64,000 nucleotides of DNA from Sphingomonas panni (GCF_022664435.1 NZ_JAKREU010000009.1:62001-126000), one strand, 5' to 3'. Shown: positions 12,077-21,175, counted from the first letter of the stretch. Numbers and translations: made by a program. Notes: generated by a model from the letters alone, not told the origin.

Positions 12077-12094
12077 GCGACAGGTCCGTGACGT
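12077..12094 (-). promoter_or_regulatory. Candidate Pho box for phoD
   Basis: On the minus strand ACGTCAC-GGAC-CTGTCGC forms two 7-bp direct repeats with 4-bp spacing, the layout of PhoB sites (CTGTCAT-N4-CTGTCAT). Matches to CTGTCAC are 5/7 and 6/7. It lies 50 bp upstream of the phoD start. Confidence 0.5.
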
Positions 12095-12108
12095 CATCGA
12101 CCTGTCAT
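12091..12108 (+). promoter_or_regulatory. Candidate Pho box for the receptor at 12151
   Basis: ACGTCAT-CGAC-CTGTCAT has the PhoB layout of two 7-bp repeats at 11-bp period, with 5/7 and 7/7 matches. It overlaps the minus-strand site by four bases (ACGT) and ends 42 bp before the receptor ATG. Confidence 0.55.
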
Positions 12109-12150
12109 TCCGCCCCCCTAGAGGCCGCGCCGTCATTAGGGGGATATTGC

Positions 12151-14535
12151 ATGAAAACCTGTTTGCGTTCGACCATCGCCATGCTGGCGATCACCAGTTC
12201 GACCACTGCGTTTGCCCAGGCCAATGTCCAGCCGGCGGGCGACGATGCCGACGAAATCGTCGTCACCGCGCAAAAGGTCGAGCAGCGAATCGAGGACGTG
12301 CCGGTCACCGTTACCGCCGTGACGGGGCAGAAGATGGCCGATCTCGGCGTCTCCACGCTGGCCGATGTCGCGCAATATATTCCGGGGCTGGTCGTGCAGG
12401 AGCAGAGCGCGAACAATCCGGGCTTCGTCATTCGCGGCATCACGTCGGATTCCGGATCGGCGCAGCAGGGCGCGCGCGTCACCTTCTATTACAACGGCGT
12501 AGACATCAGCCGGTCGCGCGGGGCGTATCAGGACCTGTTCGACCTCGAACGGATCGAGGCGGTGAAGGGGCCGCAGGCGACGTTGTTCGGCACCGCCGCC
12601 GCGGTCGGCGCGGTGTCGATCCTGTCGGCCAGACCCAAGCCGGGGTTCGAAGCCGACCTCGCCGCGTCCTACGGCAATTTCAACCGGACGCAGGTGTCGG
12701 GTATGGTCAATGCCGGCAACGACACGCTCGCCGCGCGCTTGGCCTTCGCGTATAAATTTCGCGACGGCTATGTCCGCAACATCGCGGGCGATCCCAAGGT
12801 GCCGAACCAGAATCAGGGGCGAGTCGATCAGGACGACCTGAACGGGCAGGACCAGCGCGGCATTCGCGGGTCGCTGCGCTGGACGCCGACCGACGCCGTC
12901 ACCGCCGACCTCGTGCTGACCTATGACGGGCAGCGCAATCCGGGCACCGCGTTCAAGAGCCGCGCCTTTGCACCCACCGGCGGGCAGACCGGCGATTACG
13001 GCACCGCCGAACTGTCGGGATCGCCCTATTCGCTGGAAGTGCTGGGCAAGCGCAAGCTGGGCCTCGACCGCGATGTGTATGACGCGAACCTGACCGTCTC
13101 GGTCGATCTGGGGCGTGGCGTCACCTTCACCACGGTCAACGGCTATCGCCGGTTCAACAGCCTCGAAACCTTCGATGCCGATGGCGGCCCGGCCTGGTAT
13201 CTGGAGTTCGCCGAGGATGCGAAGGGCGATCAGTGGAGCCATGAAGGCCGCTTCAACTTCACCGGGGAACGCGCGCGGGCGTCGTTCGGGTGGAACGCCT
13301 TCTTCGAAAACGGTTTCCAGCGCGTGCCGTTCTCGACCGAGGAGGGGACCTATCTCGCCTGTTCGGTGACCGCCGGCTTTGCGCCGATCCGGGCGATCCT
13401 GAATCGGGCCGGCATTACCACAGGGCCGAACTGCGTCGCGGCCAACGGCACGGTGCCTGGCGCGCGGGCGACGGCGGTGCTGTCGCGGGGCGCACTCACC
13501 GAACTGCCCTATGCGGCGGTGTTCACCAATTTCGGCAACAACGACACCTATTCGATGTTCGCCGATGCGACGTGGATTCCGCTCCCCGCGCTGGAACTCA
13601 CCGCCGGTGCGCGGGTGCTGATCGAGGATCGGAAATCGGGCTACAGCTCGGTCCAGCCCTTCTCCCGGCTGCTCGCCGGGGCGGGGGTGTTCACCAGCCT
13701 GCTCGGCACCGCCAACACCAATGGCGCGCAGTTCGAGGCACAGCGCAGCTTCGCCGCCGTGCTGCCGCGCTTCAATGCGCTGCTGCGGCTGTCCGATGCG
13801 GTGAACCTGTATGCGACGGTCAGCAAGGGCCGCCGGTCGCCGGTGGTGCAGCTGGGCGCTGCCCGCACCGGCAGCAGCGCGACGGCCAGTGTCATTCCGA
13901 ACCTGCAGATCGTGCCCGAGGAACTGGTGTGGAATTACGAAGGCGGCATCAAGGGACGCGTCGGCCCGTTCAGCGGTGCGGCGTCGGTCTTCTACCAGCG
14001 CTATGACGGGTTCCAGGTGTCGGTGACTGAAAACGGCGTGACCACCACGCGCTCGGCCGGCTCGGCGGACAATCTGGGCGTCGAGCTGGAGGGGACGTTG
14101 CGCGTCGGGCCGATGCTGTCGCTGTTCGGGACCTTCGCCTATCTCGATGGCGGGATCGGCGACGATGCGACCAACGGCGTGTTCGCGGGCGACCGCTTCC
14201 GCCTGCAGCCGGACATGACCGCATCGGCCGGTGCGAACCTGCGGGTGCCGATGGGGTCGGCGACCTTCTATGCCGTGCCGAACCTGACCTATCGGTCGAA
14301 GGTGTTCTTCGAAGTGCCGAACCGGGCGGCGATCTCGACGCCGGGCTATACGCTGTTCAACCTGCGCGCCGGCGTGGAGCTGGGCGAGCGGTTCACCATC
14401 GGCGGCTTCGCGCGCAACCTGACCAACGAGCGCTATCTGATCGATGCGGGCAATACCGGTGGCGGGTTCGGCGTGCCGACCTACATCCGGGGCGAGCCGC
14501 GCTTCTATGGCGTGGAGCTGGGCGCGCGGTTCTGA
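12151..14535 (+). CDS. TonB-dependent receptor opposite phoD
   Basis: This 794-aa outer-membrane receptor has a signal peptide ending TTAFAQ and the TonB box/plug start DEIVVTAQKVEQRIEDVPVTVTAV. The plug has YIPGLVVQEQ, FVIRGITSDSGS and DLFDLERIEAVKGPQATLFG, and the barrel ends in GVELGARF with a terminal Phe. AGGGGG seven bases before ATG 12151 fixes the start. It is transcribed away from phoD and shares its promoter region. A role in taking up a phosphorus-containing ligand is inferred from that position only; the plug type is also common among siderophore receptors. A terminator follows. Confidence 0.88.
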   Translation: MKTCLRSTIAMLAITSSTTAFAQANVQPAGDDADEIVVTAQKVEQRIEDVPVTVTAVTGQKMADLGVSTLADVAQYIPGLVVQEQSANNPGFVIRGITSDSGSAQQGARVTFYYNGVDISRSRGAYQDLFDLERIEAVKGPQATLFGTAAAVGAVSILSARPKPGFEADLAASYGNFNRTQVSGMVNAGNDTLAARLAFAYKFRDGYVRNIAGDPKVPNQNQGRVDQDDLNGQDQRGIRGSLRWTPTDAVTADLVLTYDGQRNPGTAFKSRAFAPTGGQTGDYGTAELSGSPYSLEVLGKRKLGLDRDVYDANLTVSVDLGRGVTFTTVNGYRRFNSLETFDADGGPAWYLEFAEDAKGDQWSHEGRFNFTGERARASFGWNAFFENGFQRVPFSTEEGTYLACSVTAGFAPIRAILNRAGITTGPNCVAANGTVPGARATAVLSRGALTELPYAAVFTNFGNNDTYSMFADATWIPLPALELTAGARVLIEDRKSGYSSVQPFSRLLAGAGVFTSLLGTANTNGAQFEAQRSFAAVLPRFNALLRLSDAVNLYATVSKGRRSPVVQLGAARTGSSATASVIPNLQIVPEELVWNYEGGIKGRVGPFSGAASVFYQRYDGFQVSVTENGVTTTRSAGSADNLGVELEGTLRVGPMLSLFGTFAYLDGGIGDDATNGVFAGDRFRLQPDMTASAGANLRVPMGSATFYAVPNLTYRSKVFFEVPNRAAISTPGYTLFNLRAGVELGERFTIGGFARNLTNERYLIDAGNTGGGFGVPTYIRGEPRFYGVELGARF

Positions 14536-14546
14536 CGGGCAAAGAA

Positions 14547-14579
14547 AACGCCGGTGCCACGGGGAGTGGCACCGGCGTT
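14547..14579. terminator. Bidirectional hairpin terminator
   Basis: A perfect 14-bp stem (14547-14560 with 14566-14579, arm AACGCCGGTGCCAC) closes on a 5-base loop between two convergent receptor genes. A TTTTCTTT run follows on the minus strand side; the plus side has only a short T run. Confidence 0.75.
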
Positions 14580-14593
14580 GCAGTTTAGGGAGG

Positions 14594-17086
14594 TCAGAAG
14601 CTGAAGCGGGCGGTCGCCGAAATGGTGCGGCCGTTGATCGAGCGGGCGCGGACGATGCCGTTGGCCGGGATCGCGCCTTCCTCCGCCTCGGTCAGGCCGA
14701 TCGTGTCGAACAGGTTGTTCGCATTGACCGAGAACTGGACCTGATCGGCCGGGCGGAACTGGACGAAGGCGTTGACCTGCGTATAGCCCGGCAGCTTCAG
14801 CTGGTTGCTGTCCTGCGCATAGCTCGACGTGGTGCCGATGACGTTGGCACCGATGGTGAAGCGGTCGACATCGATCTGCGGCGTGGCGGAGAAGACGAAT
14901 TCCGCCTGGCGGCGCGGGCGGTTGCCGACGGTCGCCGGGTTCACCGCGTCGCTGACGATCTTCGCATCGGTCCAGGTGCCGCCTGCGGTCAGGCTGAACG
15001 GCCCGCGCTTGATATTGCCCTCCAGCTCGACGCCGTAGGCGCGATAGTTGCGGTCGAAGAAGCGCTGGGTCGTCGCCTCGAAATTCTGCTCCTCGGTCCG
15101 TGCCCAGAAGCCGGTGGCGTAGAAGGCGACGCCGTTCGCGCGATACTTCATGCCGGCCTCGGCCTGGCGGACGATATCGACCGCCGCGTCGGCATTGAGC
15201 AGGCCGCCGGTGGTGGTGCTGACGGCGGGGCCGAACAGCAGCCGGTCGGCATTGGCGCGCCCGCCCCGGCTGTAGCGGCCGAACACCGCGAGGTCGGGGC
15301 TGATGCGATAGTTCGCACCCAGCGAATAGGACCAGTAGTTGAAGTCGTAATCGACCGGGGCCGGGCTGCCGAGCGGGAGGATCGCGACGCGGCGTTCGGC
15401 GTCCGCGATCACGCCGTCGCGATTGATGTCGCGGGTGGTGATGCCGACGCGTCCGCCGCCCAGATCGGCACCGGTGACGGTGCCCTTCGCCTGGCCGAAG
15501 TCGTAGCGGACCGACCCGTCGAGCGTCAGCGCGCCACCCGACCAGTTGAGCGAGGCGAAGGGCGCGTTGGTGTCGTAGTTCAGGTCATAGCTGCGGCGGC
15601 AGCATCCACCGAAATAGCTGGCGGCATAGCCATACACGCCGTTCTGCGTGATCGAGGTGCCGACCGCGTTGCGGACATTGACCAGCGCGGCATTGCCGCC
15701 GCCCACCACGTCGGACAGCAACGACGTCCACAGCCAGTCGGTATCGATCGTCTGGCGCGACTTGTAGAAGCCGGCGGTCACACCGAGCGTCCCGCCGCCG
15801 AGCGCGATGTCATGCGTCAGGCGGAAATCGTTGGTGATGTTGTCGAGGCTGTTGAGCTTGGTGTCGAACACCACGATCTGCGCCAGCAGGCCGTTGCCGT
15901 TGAGCGCCGCCGGGTTGGCGATCACGCGGCCGGCATTGGGGCCGGTCGCGTAGCTGAGCGTCGATCCCGCACCGGCCAGCGCGGTGGCGATGGTCGCCGC
16001 CGAATCGACGTTCGCCGGGAAGTTCGAGATGAAGCGTCCCGAAATATCCGAATAGCGGAAGCGGTTGGTGACGCTCCACCCCTCGGCCAGGTCGAACTTC
16101 GTTTCGAAGCCGACCGCCTTGACCAGCGGATGCTGCCCGTCGCGAATGTCGTTGGTGACGGGATTGTTGTTGCCGTCCAGCGTCAGGTTGCGGGTGATGT
16201 TGGGCGAATGCAGCGTGTCGCGGTTGATCGAGAAGCCGGCGATCTCGGTGAACTTCGGATCGTCGTTGGTGCCGCTGACCCGGATCGGGTTGGGCAGATA
16301 GGCGATGGCGCGGTCATCGAGATATTTGCCGTAGACGCGGACATAGCCGCCGGCGAATTCCTTGGTCACGTTCAGCTTGATCTGTCCGCCGCGATTGGCG
16401 TCGTAGCCCGCCTCGCGCGGGCCTTCGCCGAAACGGTAGAAGCCGCCGACATGGACGCGCAGGCTGTCCGACAGATGCTTGCTGTAGGAAAAGTCGGTGC
16501 GGAAATCGCGATAGTCTATGCCGAACGACCCCTGCACCACGCCGCCTTCGCGTTCACCGGTGTCGGAGATCATGTTGATGACGCCGCCGGGCGAGTTGGA
16601 GGCGAAGGTCGAGGCGGAACCGCCGCGAATGGCCTCCACGCGAGCGACGTTCAGATCGGCGCGCAGGAAGATGTCGGCATTGCCGAAGGTGATGTCGCCA
16701 TATTCGAGGATGGGGAGGCCGTCTTCCTGCAGCTGCAGGAATTTCGACCCGCCCGAGGCGACCGGCAGGCCGCGCACCGCGATATTGGCATTGCCTTCGC
16801 CGCCCGAGCTTTCGGAACGGACGCCGGGGATGTTGCGGAACAGTTCGGCGACCGACCGCGGCGCGGTGGTCTGGAGCGTCGCCTGGTCGAGCGAGCTGAC
16901 CGAGACCGAGCTGTCGAGCCGGTTCTGGCCGCGCGCCACGCCGGTGACGATGATGTCGGCATCGGCGGCGGCGGTGTCCTCGGTCAGCTGGGCGGTGTCG
17001 GTCGCGGGTGCGTCGGCGACCTGCGCCATTGCCGGCAGCGGCAGGGCGAGCGCGGTCGATGCAAGCAGAATATGGAACGCCTTCAT
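14594..17086 (-). CDS. TonB-dependent receptor with LacI-type operators upstream
   Basis: This 830-aa receptor has a signal peptide ending LPAMAQ and plug motifs DADIIVTGVARGQNRLDSS, FRNIPGVRSESSGGEGNANIAVRGLP and RVEAIRGGSASTFASNSPGGVINM. The barrel ends ISATARFSF with a terminal Phe. AAGGAGGGG directly before ATG 17086 supports this start over an in-frame ATG at 17116. Two TGCAA-N4-TTGCA palindromes lie 62-110 bp upstream and one overlaps the probable -35, suggesting sugar-responsive repression by a LacI-family protein. The ligand is unknown. Confidence 0.87.
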   Translation of the reverse strand: MKAFHILLASTALALPLPAMAQVADAPATDTAQLTEDTAAADADIIVTGVARGQNRLDSSVSVSSLDQATLQTTAPRSVAELFRNIPGVRSESSGGEGNANIAVRGLPVASGGSKFLQLQEDGLPILEYGDITFGNADIFLRADLNVARVEAIRGGSASTFASNSPGGVINMISDTGEREGGVVQGSFGIDYRDFRTDFSYSKHLSDSLRVHVGGFYRFGEGPREAGYDANRGGQIKLNVTKEFAGGYVRVYGKYLDDRAIAYLPNPIRVSGTNDDPKFTEIAGFSINRDTLHSPNITRNLTLDGNNNPVTNDIRDGQHPLVKAVGFETKFDLAEGWSVTNRFRYSDISGRFISNFPANVDSAATIATALAGAGSTLSYATGPNAGRVIANPAALNGNGLLAQIVVFDTKLNSLDNITNDFRLTHDIALGGGTLGVTAGFYKSRQTIDTDWLWTSLLSDVVGGGNAALVNVRNAVGTSITQNGVYGYAASYFGGCCRRSYDLNYDTNAPFASLNWSGGALTLDGSVRYDFGQAKGTVTGADLGGGRVGITTRDINRDGVIADAERRVAILPLGSPAPVDYDFNYWSYSLGANYRISPDLAVFGRYSRGGRANADRLLFGPAVSTTTGGLLNADAAVDIVRQAEAGMKYRANGVAFYATGFWARTEEQNFEATTQRFFDRNYRAYGVELEGNIKRGPFSLTAGGTWTDAKIVSDAVNPATVGNRPRRQAEFVFSATPQIDVDRFTIGANVIGTTSSYAQDSNQLKLPGYTQVNAFVQFRPADQVQFSVNANNLFDTIGLTEAEEGAIPANGIVRARSINGRTISATARFSF

Positions 17087-17147
17087 GGTCCCCTCCTTGG
17101 GAAATGGCCCGATCATTGCCGGTTCACGAATCGCAGATATCTATTAC

Positions 17148-17161
17148 TGCAAACGATTGCA
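17148..17161. promoter_or_regulatory. LacI-type operator 1
   Basis: TGCAAACGATTGCA has perfect TGCAA/TTGCA arms around a central CG, the usual form of LacI-family sites. On the minus strand it overlaps TTGCAA, which with 17-bp spacing to TATCTG could be the promoter of the receptor ending at 14594. Confidence 0.5.
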
Positions 17162-17181
17162 ACGTTCTGACACATAGCTAT

Positions 17182-17195
17182 TGCAATGGATTGCA
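17182..17195. promoter_or_regulatory. LacI-type operator 2
   Basis: TGCAATGGATTGCA repeats the arms of operator 1 exactly, 34 bp away. The centre is GG rather than CG, so it may be the weaker site. Confidence 0.45.
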
Positions 17196-17236
17196 GTGGG
17201 TGTGGCCGGGATGTCACAGGCGTCCGCGCCGCCGGG

Positions 17237-17265
17237 GTGTCACCGATCGGTAACGCAGGCGTAAC
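17237..17265 (+). promoter_or_regulatory. Candidate tandem Pho box of the receptor-phytase operon
   Basis: GTGTCAC, CGGTAAC and GCGTAAC follow one another at exactly 11-bp period (17237, 17248, 17259). Matches to CTGTCAC are 6/7, 5/7 and 4/7. The run ends about 70 bp before the receptor start at 17336. Confidence 0.4.
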
Positions 17266-17335
17266 CAACCTGCCACCGCGCTGCGGCAGGGGCGGCGGTG
17301 AGGGGGAGCCGGGGCGCTTCCCAAGGGGAATTTAC

Positions 17336-20134
17336 ATGGTTGCTATCTTCGCGCGGTCCTCGCGGGCCTTGTTCGTGCGTGCGCTGCTGAGCGGTGTCGC
17401 GATCCTGCCGGCGGCCGCCATCGCCGCGCCGATCGAGGAAGCGCCGGTGGCGGCGGAAACCGTGCCGGGCGACGACGATGCGCCGGAAATCGTGGTGCAG
17501 GGCAGCCGCCCGATCGCCGAATCGGAAGCCGCCGCGCTGGAAATCCAGCGCAACAGCCCGGCACTGGTATCGGTCATCGCCTCCGACGCGGTCGGCCGCC
17601 TGCCCGACCAGAATGTGGCGCAGGCGATCAGCCGCCTGCCCGGTGTCGGGGTCGAGCGCGACCAGGGGCAGGCGCGCTATGTCAACCTGCGCGGCGCGCC
17701 CAAGCGCTGGACGACGCTGTCGTTCGACGGCGTCAACGTCGTCAGCCCCGAAGGACGCGCGGCCCGCTTCGATTCGATCCCCTCGGCGATCGCCAAGCAG
17801 ATCATCGTGCGCAAGGCGGTGACGCCGGACATGGTCGGCGAGACGATTTCGGGCAATGTCGACATCATCACCCGCTCGGGCTTCGACCGGAACGGCTTCC
17901 ACGTCGCGGGCAAGGCCGGATACGGGCTGGTCGAACTGGGCGACCGGCGCGAATTCGAAGGGTCGCTGGTCGTGTCCGACCGGTTCGATACCGGCATCGG
18001 CGAATTCGCGGTATCGTCCTCGGCCAGCCTGTACCGGCGCGGCATGGTGACCGACAATTTCGAAACCGATTGGGAAACGGTCAAGGAAGATATCCGTCCG
18101 GGCAATGCCGACCGCATCTGGGCGCGCGAGACGGAGAACAAGCTCTATCGCCTCGTCCGCAAGAATTACGCGCTGTCGACCCGGCTCGACTGGAAACCGG
18201 CACCCGGCCACCGCATCTTCGCCGAAACCATCTATTCAGCGTTCCAGGACGACGAACAGCGCAACAACTATATCTTCGACCTCGACGATCAGCAGAAGCT
18301 GTTGAAGGGGAATACGGCGTCGTGCGCGGTCAACGCCACCCCGGCGGCGGGCACCACCGGCTATGCCGATGTCTGCACCGGCAACACGCCGCTGAAGGGC
18401 GCGGTGTACGGTATCGACCTGAATTCCAACTTCACCGTCCGTGCCTATAAGCAGTCGGTGTTCACCAATACCCTGGGCGGCGACCATGATCTCGACACGT
18501 GGCGCGTGTCGTGGCGGGCCAACTACACCCGCTCGATCGACGACCGGACCCAGCCGGCGCAGCTGAACTTCGAAAGTCCGTCCTATGGCAGCAACGGTGC
18601 GAACGCCGCCAACCGGCTGACCGTCGCCTATGACCTGACCGACCCGCAACTGGCGAAGGTCGAGCTGTATCGCACGATCCGCAACGCCAATGGCACGTTC
18701 TCCCGCGGTGCGCGGGTCACGTCGATCGGCGATTTTCCGATGAACCCGTTCCGCCTGCGCTCGACGCTCGCCGCCGACACGACCGACGCCTATACTGCGC
18801 GGGTCGACGTGCAGCATGACGTCGACGGCCTGCTGGGCGACAAGACGACGCTGGCGTTCGGCGTCCGCTTCGACGACCGTACCAAATCGGTCGACGAACG
18901 CCTGCTCGAACTGACCACCGCCGCGCAGTTCGCCGCCGCGGGCATCAGCAGCTATTCGCAGATCGCCATCCCCGGCGGGTTCCAGGGCAAGCTGCCGCTA
19001 GGCTACACCTTCCAGTATTTCAGCCGCGACAAGCTGCTCGGGCTGGTCGACAATGCCAGGAAGGTCGGCAGCTATCAGAACGCGACCGCCAACCTGTACG
19101 ACGTGAACGAGCGGATTTATTCGGCGTACGGCATGGCCACCGTCACCACCGGCTGGGGCAACCTCGTTGGCGGGGCGCGGATCGAGCATATCCGCAACAA
19201 GTCGTCGGCGTTCGTCACTGATGGCAAGACCTTCACCCCGCTGACCGTCGATCGCGACATGACCTTGGTCTATCCCAGCCTGCACATCAATTACGACGTT
19301 ACGCCCCGGATGAAGGCGCGGCTGTCGTTCAACACCGGCGCGGCGCGGCCCGATTACGACCAGCTGCGCCCCAACCTGTCGTTCAACGACGCCAACCTGA
19401 CCATTTCGGGCGGTAATCCCGATGCGAAGCCGGAAAAGGCGATGGGCGTCGATGCCTATGTCGAATATTATGTCGCGCCCGCCGGCTTCCTGTCGTTCGG
19501 TGCCTATTACAAGCGGCTGCGCGACGTGCTGTTCGACACCAGCCGCACCTTTGGCAGCGACATCCTGAACTTCGGCGGCACCGATCGGTCGCAATATGAC
19601 TTCGCGACCATCGACAATGGCGGCAACGGGTCGATCGTCGGCATCGAAGGCGCCATCCAGCAGCAGCTCGACCCGTTCGTCGGCGATCTGGGCCTGCCCG
19701 ACTGGATGGGCGGGTTCGGCGTGCAGCTGAACGCGACGCTGAACCGCAGCCGCGCGGAAACGCCCGATGGCCGCCGCGTGCCGCTGCCGGGTGCGTCGGA
19801 CGCGGTCTATAATCTGGGCGTCTATTACGAGAAATACGGCTTCTCGGCGCGCGTCCAGTATCAGAACCGCTCGCGCTGGCTGGACGAGCTGGGCGACTTC
19901 CAGGTCATCAACGGCGTCAATCGTGGCGTCGACGGCGGCGACTTCTATTGGGCGAAGGACGACGAACTCGACGCGTCGGTGCGCTATGCGGTTACCCGCA
20001 ACGTCGAGCTGTTCGGCAATTTCAGCAACCTGCTGGGCGGTCCGGGCCGTCGCTATGTGCGGGACACCCGCTACACGATCGAGCATGAGACGTTCGGCCG
20101 CCGCTATCAGGCCGGCCTGCGGGTGAATTTCTGA
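17336..20134 (+). CDS. TonB-dependent receptor coupled to phytase
   Basis: This 932-aa receptor belongs to the large Caulobacter/Xanthomonas-type subfamily: a signal peptide ending AIAAP, then EIVVQGSRPIAESEAAALEIQRNSP, SDAVGRLPDQNVAQAISRLPGVGVERDQGQARYVNLRG, and a barrel ending YQAGLRVNF with a terminal Phe. AAGGGG seven bases before ATG 17336 fixes the start. Its TGA overlaps the ATG of the phytase gene by one base (TGATG), so the two are translated together. Phytate or a metal-phytate complex is the natural inferred ligand. The receptor itself does not reveal it. Confidence 0.9.
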   Translation: MVAIFARSSRALFVRALLSGVAILPAAAIAAPIEEAPVAAETVPGDDDAPEIVVQGSRPIAESEAAALEIQRNSPALVSVIASDAVGRLPDQNVAQAISRLPGVGVERDQGQARYVNLRGAPKRWTTLSFDGVNVVSPEGRAARFDSIPSAIAKQIIVRKAVTPDMVGETISGNVDIITRSGFDRNGFHVAGKAGYGLVELGDRREFEGSLVVSDRFDTGIGEFAVSSSASLYRRGMVTDNFETDWETVKEDIRPGNADRIWARETENKLYRLVRKNYALSTRLDWKPAPGHRIFAETIYSAFQDDEQRNNYIFDLDDQQKLLKGNTASCAVNATPAAGTTGYADVCTGNTPLKGAVYGIDLNSNFTVRAYKQSVFTNTLGGDHDLDTWRVSWRANYTRSIDDRTQPAQLNFESPSYGSNGANAANRLTVAYDLTDPQLAKVELYRTIRNANGTFSRGARVTSIGDFPMNPFRLRSTLAADTTDAYTARVDVQHDVDGLLGDKTTLAFGVRFDDRTKSVDERLLELTTAAQFAAAGISSYSQIAIPGGFQGKLPLGYTFQYFSRDKLLGLVDNARKVGSYQNATANLYDVNERIYSAYGMATVTTGWGNLVGGARIEHIRNKSSAFVTDGKTFTPLTVDRDMTLVYPSLHINYDVTPRMKARLSFNTGAARPDYDQLRPNLSFNDANLTISGGNPDAKPEKAMGVDAYVEYYVAPAGFLSFGAYYKRLRDVLFDTSRTFGSDILNFGGTDRSQYDFATIDNGGNGSIVGIEGAIQQQLDPFVGDLGLPDWMGGFGVQLNATLNRSRAETPDGRRVPLPGASDAVYNLGVYYEKYGFSARVQYQNRSRWLDELGDFQVINGVNRGVDGGDFYWAKDDELDASVRYAVTRNVELFGNFSNLLGGPGRRYVRDTRYTIEHETFGRRYQAGLRVNF

Positions 20135-21162
20135 TGCGGCGGTTCCTCGTGGCGGCGGCGTTGCTCGGCGGATGTGCGGTGACGCCCCCGCCGGCGGCCA
20201 CGCCCACTGCGGTGCCGATGGTCGCGGCGGTAGCGGAGACCGATCCGGTCGATACCGCCGCCGACGCCGCCGACGATCCCGCCATCTGGCGCAACCGGCG
20301 CAACCCCGCCGCCAGCCTGGTGATCGGGACGGACAAGAAGGCCGGCATCCACGTCTATGACCTGTCGGGCAAGCGGCTGAGCTTCACGCCCGCCGCGCGG
20401 CTGAACAATGTCGACCTGCGCGAGATCGGCGGACGGGTGATCGCGGCGGCCAGCGACCGGGCGGACGAGGCTCAGGCGCATGTCGCGCTGTTCACCCTCG
20501 ACACCGTGGCGAAGAAGCTGGTGCCGATCGGTCGGTATCCGGTCGGCGCGGGCGAGGCCTATGGCATGTGCCTGTGGACCCGCAAGGCGGACAAGGCGCT
20601 GTTCGGCTTCGTCGTGATGAAGGACGGGCGGATCGATCAGGTGTCGATCGATACGAGCGGCGCGACGCCGGTGGTGCGCACCGTGCGATCGATGAAGGTC
20701 GCCAGCCAGGCCGAGGGCTGCGTGGTCGATGACCGCACGGGCCTGCTCTATGTCGCGGAGGAGGATGTCGGGCTGTGGCGCTTCGCCGCCGATCCCGCGG
20801 CTCCGGTCGGCGGTACGCCGATCGCACGGGTCGACGGCCGGACGCTGGTCGCCGATGCGGAGGGGCTGGCGCTGGCCCCGGCCGGGCGCGATGGCGGCTA
20901 TCTGGTCGCGAGCAGCCAGGGCGACAATGCCTATACCCTCTATCGCCTGCCCGGCGTCACCTATGCTGGGCGCTTCCGTATCGGTGGCGGGGCGATCGAC
21001 GGGACCAGCGAAACCGACGGCATCGACCTGATCCCCGGCAATTTCGGGCCGAACTACCGCAAGGGGCTGATGGTCGCACAGGACGGCGACAATGCGCCCG
21101 ACACGCAGAACTTCAAATATGTGTCGTGGGCGGAGGTGCTGAAGGCGTTGCGGCTCAAATAG
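20134..21162 (+). CDS. Beta-propeller phytase
   Basis: Beta-propeller phytases are calcium-dependent enzymes that remove phosphates from myo-inositol hexakisphosphate. The 342-aa product has a lipoprotein-like leader (LLGGCAV, so possibly lipid-anchored) and family motifs DTAADAADDPAIWRN, LVIGTDKKAGIHVYDLSGK, NNVDLRE, EAYGMCLW, QAEGCVVDDRTGLLYVAEEDVGLW, DAEGLAL and ASSQGDNAYTLYRL. The end DGDNAPDTQNFKYVSW is also typical. It shares one base with the upstream receptor stop. This arrangement places hydrolysis of phytate next to uptake, and phosphate starvation is the likely inducing condition. Confidence 0.93.
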   Translation: MRRFLVAAALLGGCAVTPPPAATPTAVPMVAAVAETDPVDTAADAADDPAIWRNRRNPAASLVIGTDKKAGIHVYDLSGKRLSFTPAARLNNVDLREIGGRVIAAASDRADEAQAHVALFTLDTVAKKLVPIGRYPVGAGEAYGMCLWTRKADKALFGFVVMKDGRIDQVSIDTSGATPVVRTVRSMKVASQAEGCVVDDRTGLLYVAEEDVGLWRFAADPAAPVGGTPIARVDGRTLVADAEGLALAPAGRDGGYLVASSQGDNAYTLYRLPGVTYAGRFRIGGGAIDGTSETDGIDLIPGNFGPNYRKGLMVAQDGDNAPDTQNFKYVSWAEVLKALRLK

Positions 21163-21175
21163 CCCTCTCCAAATA

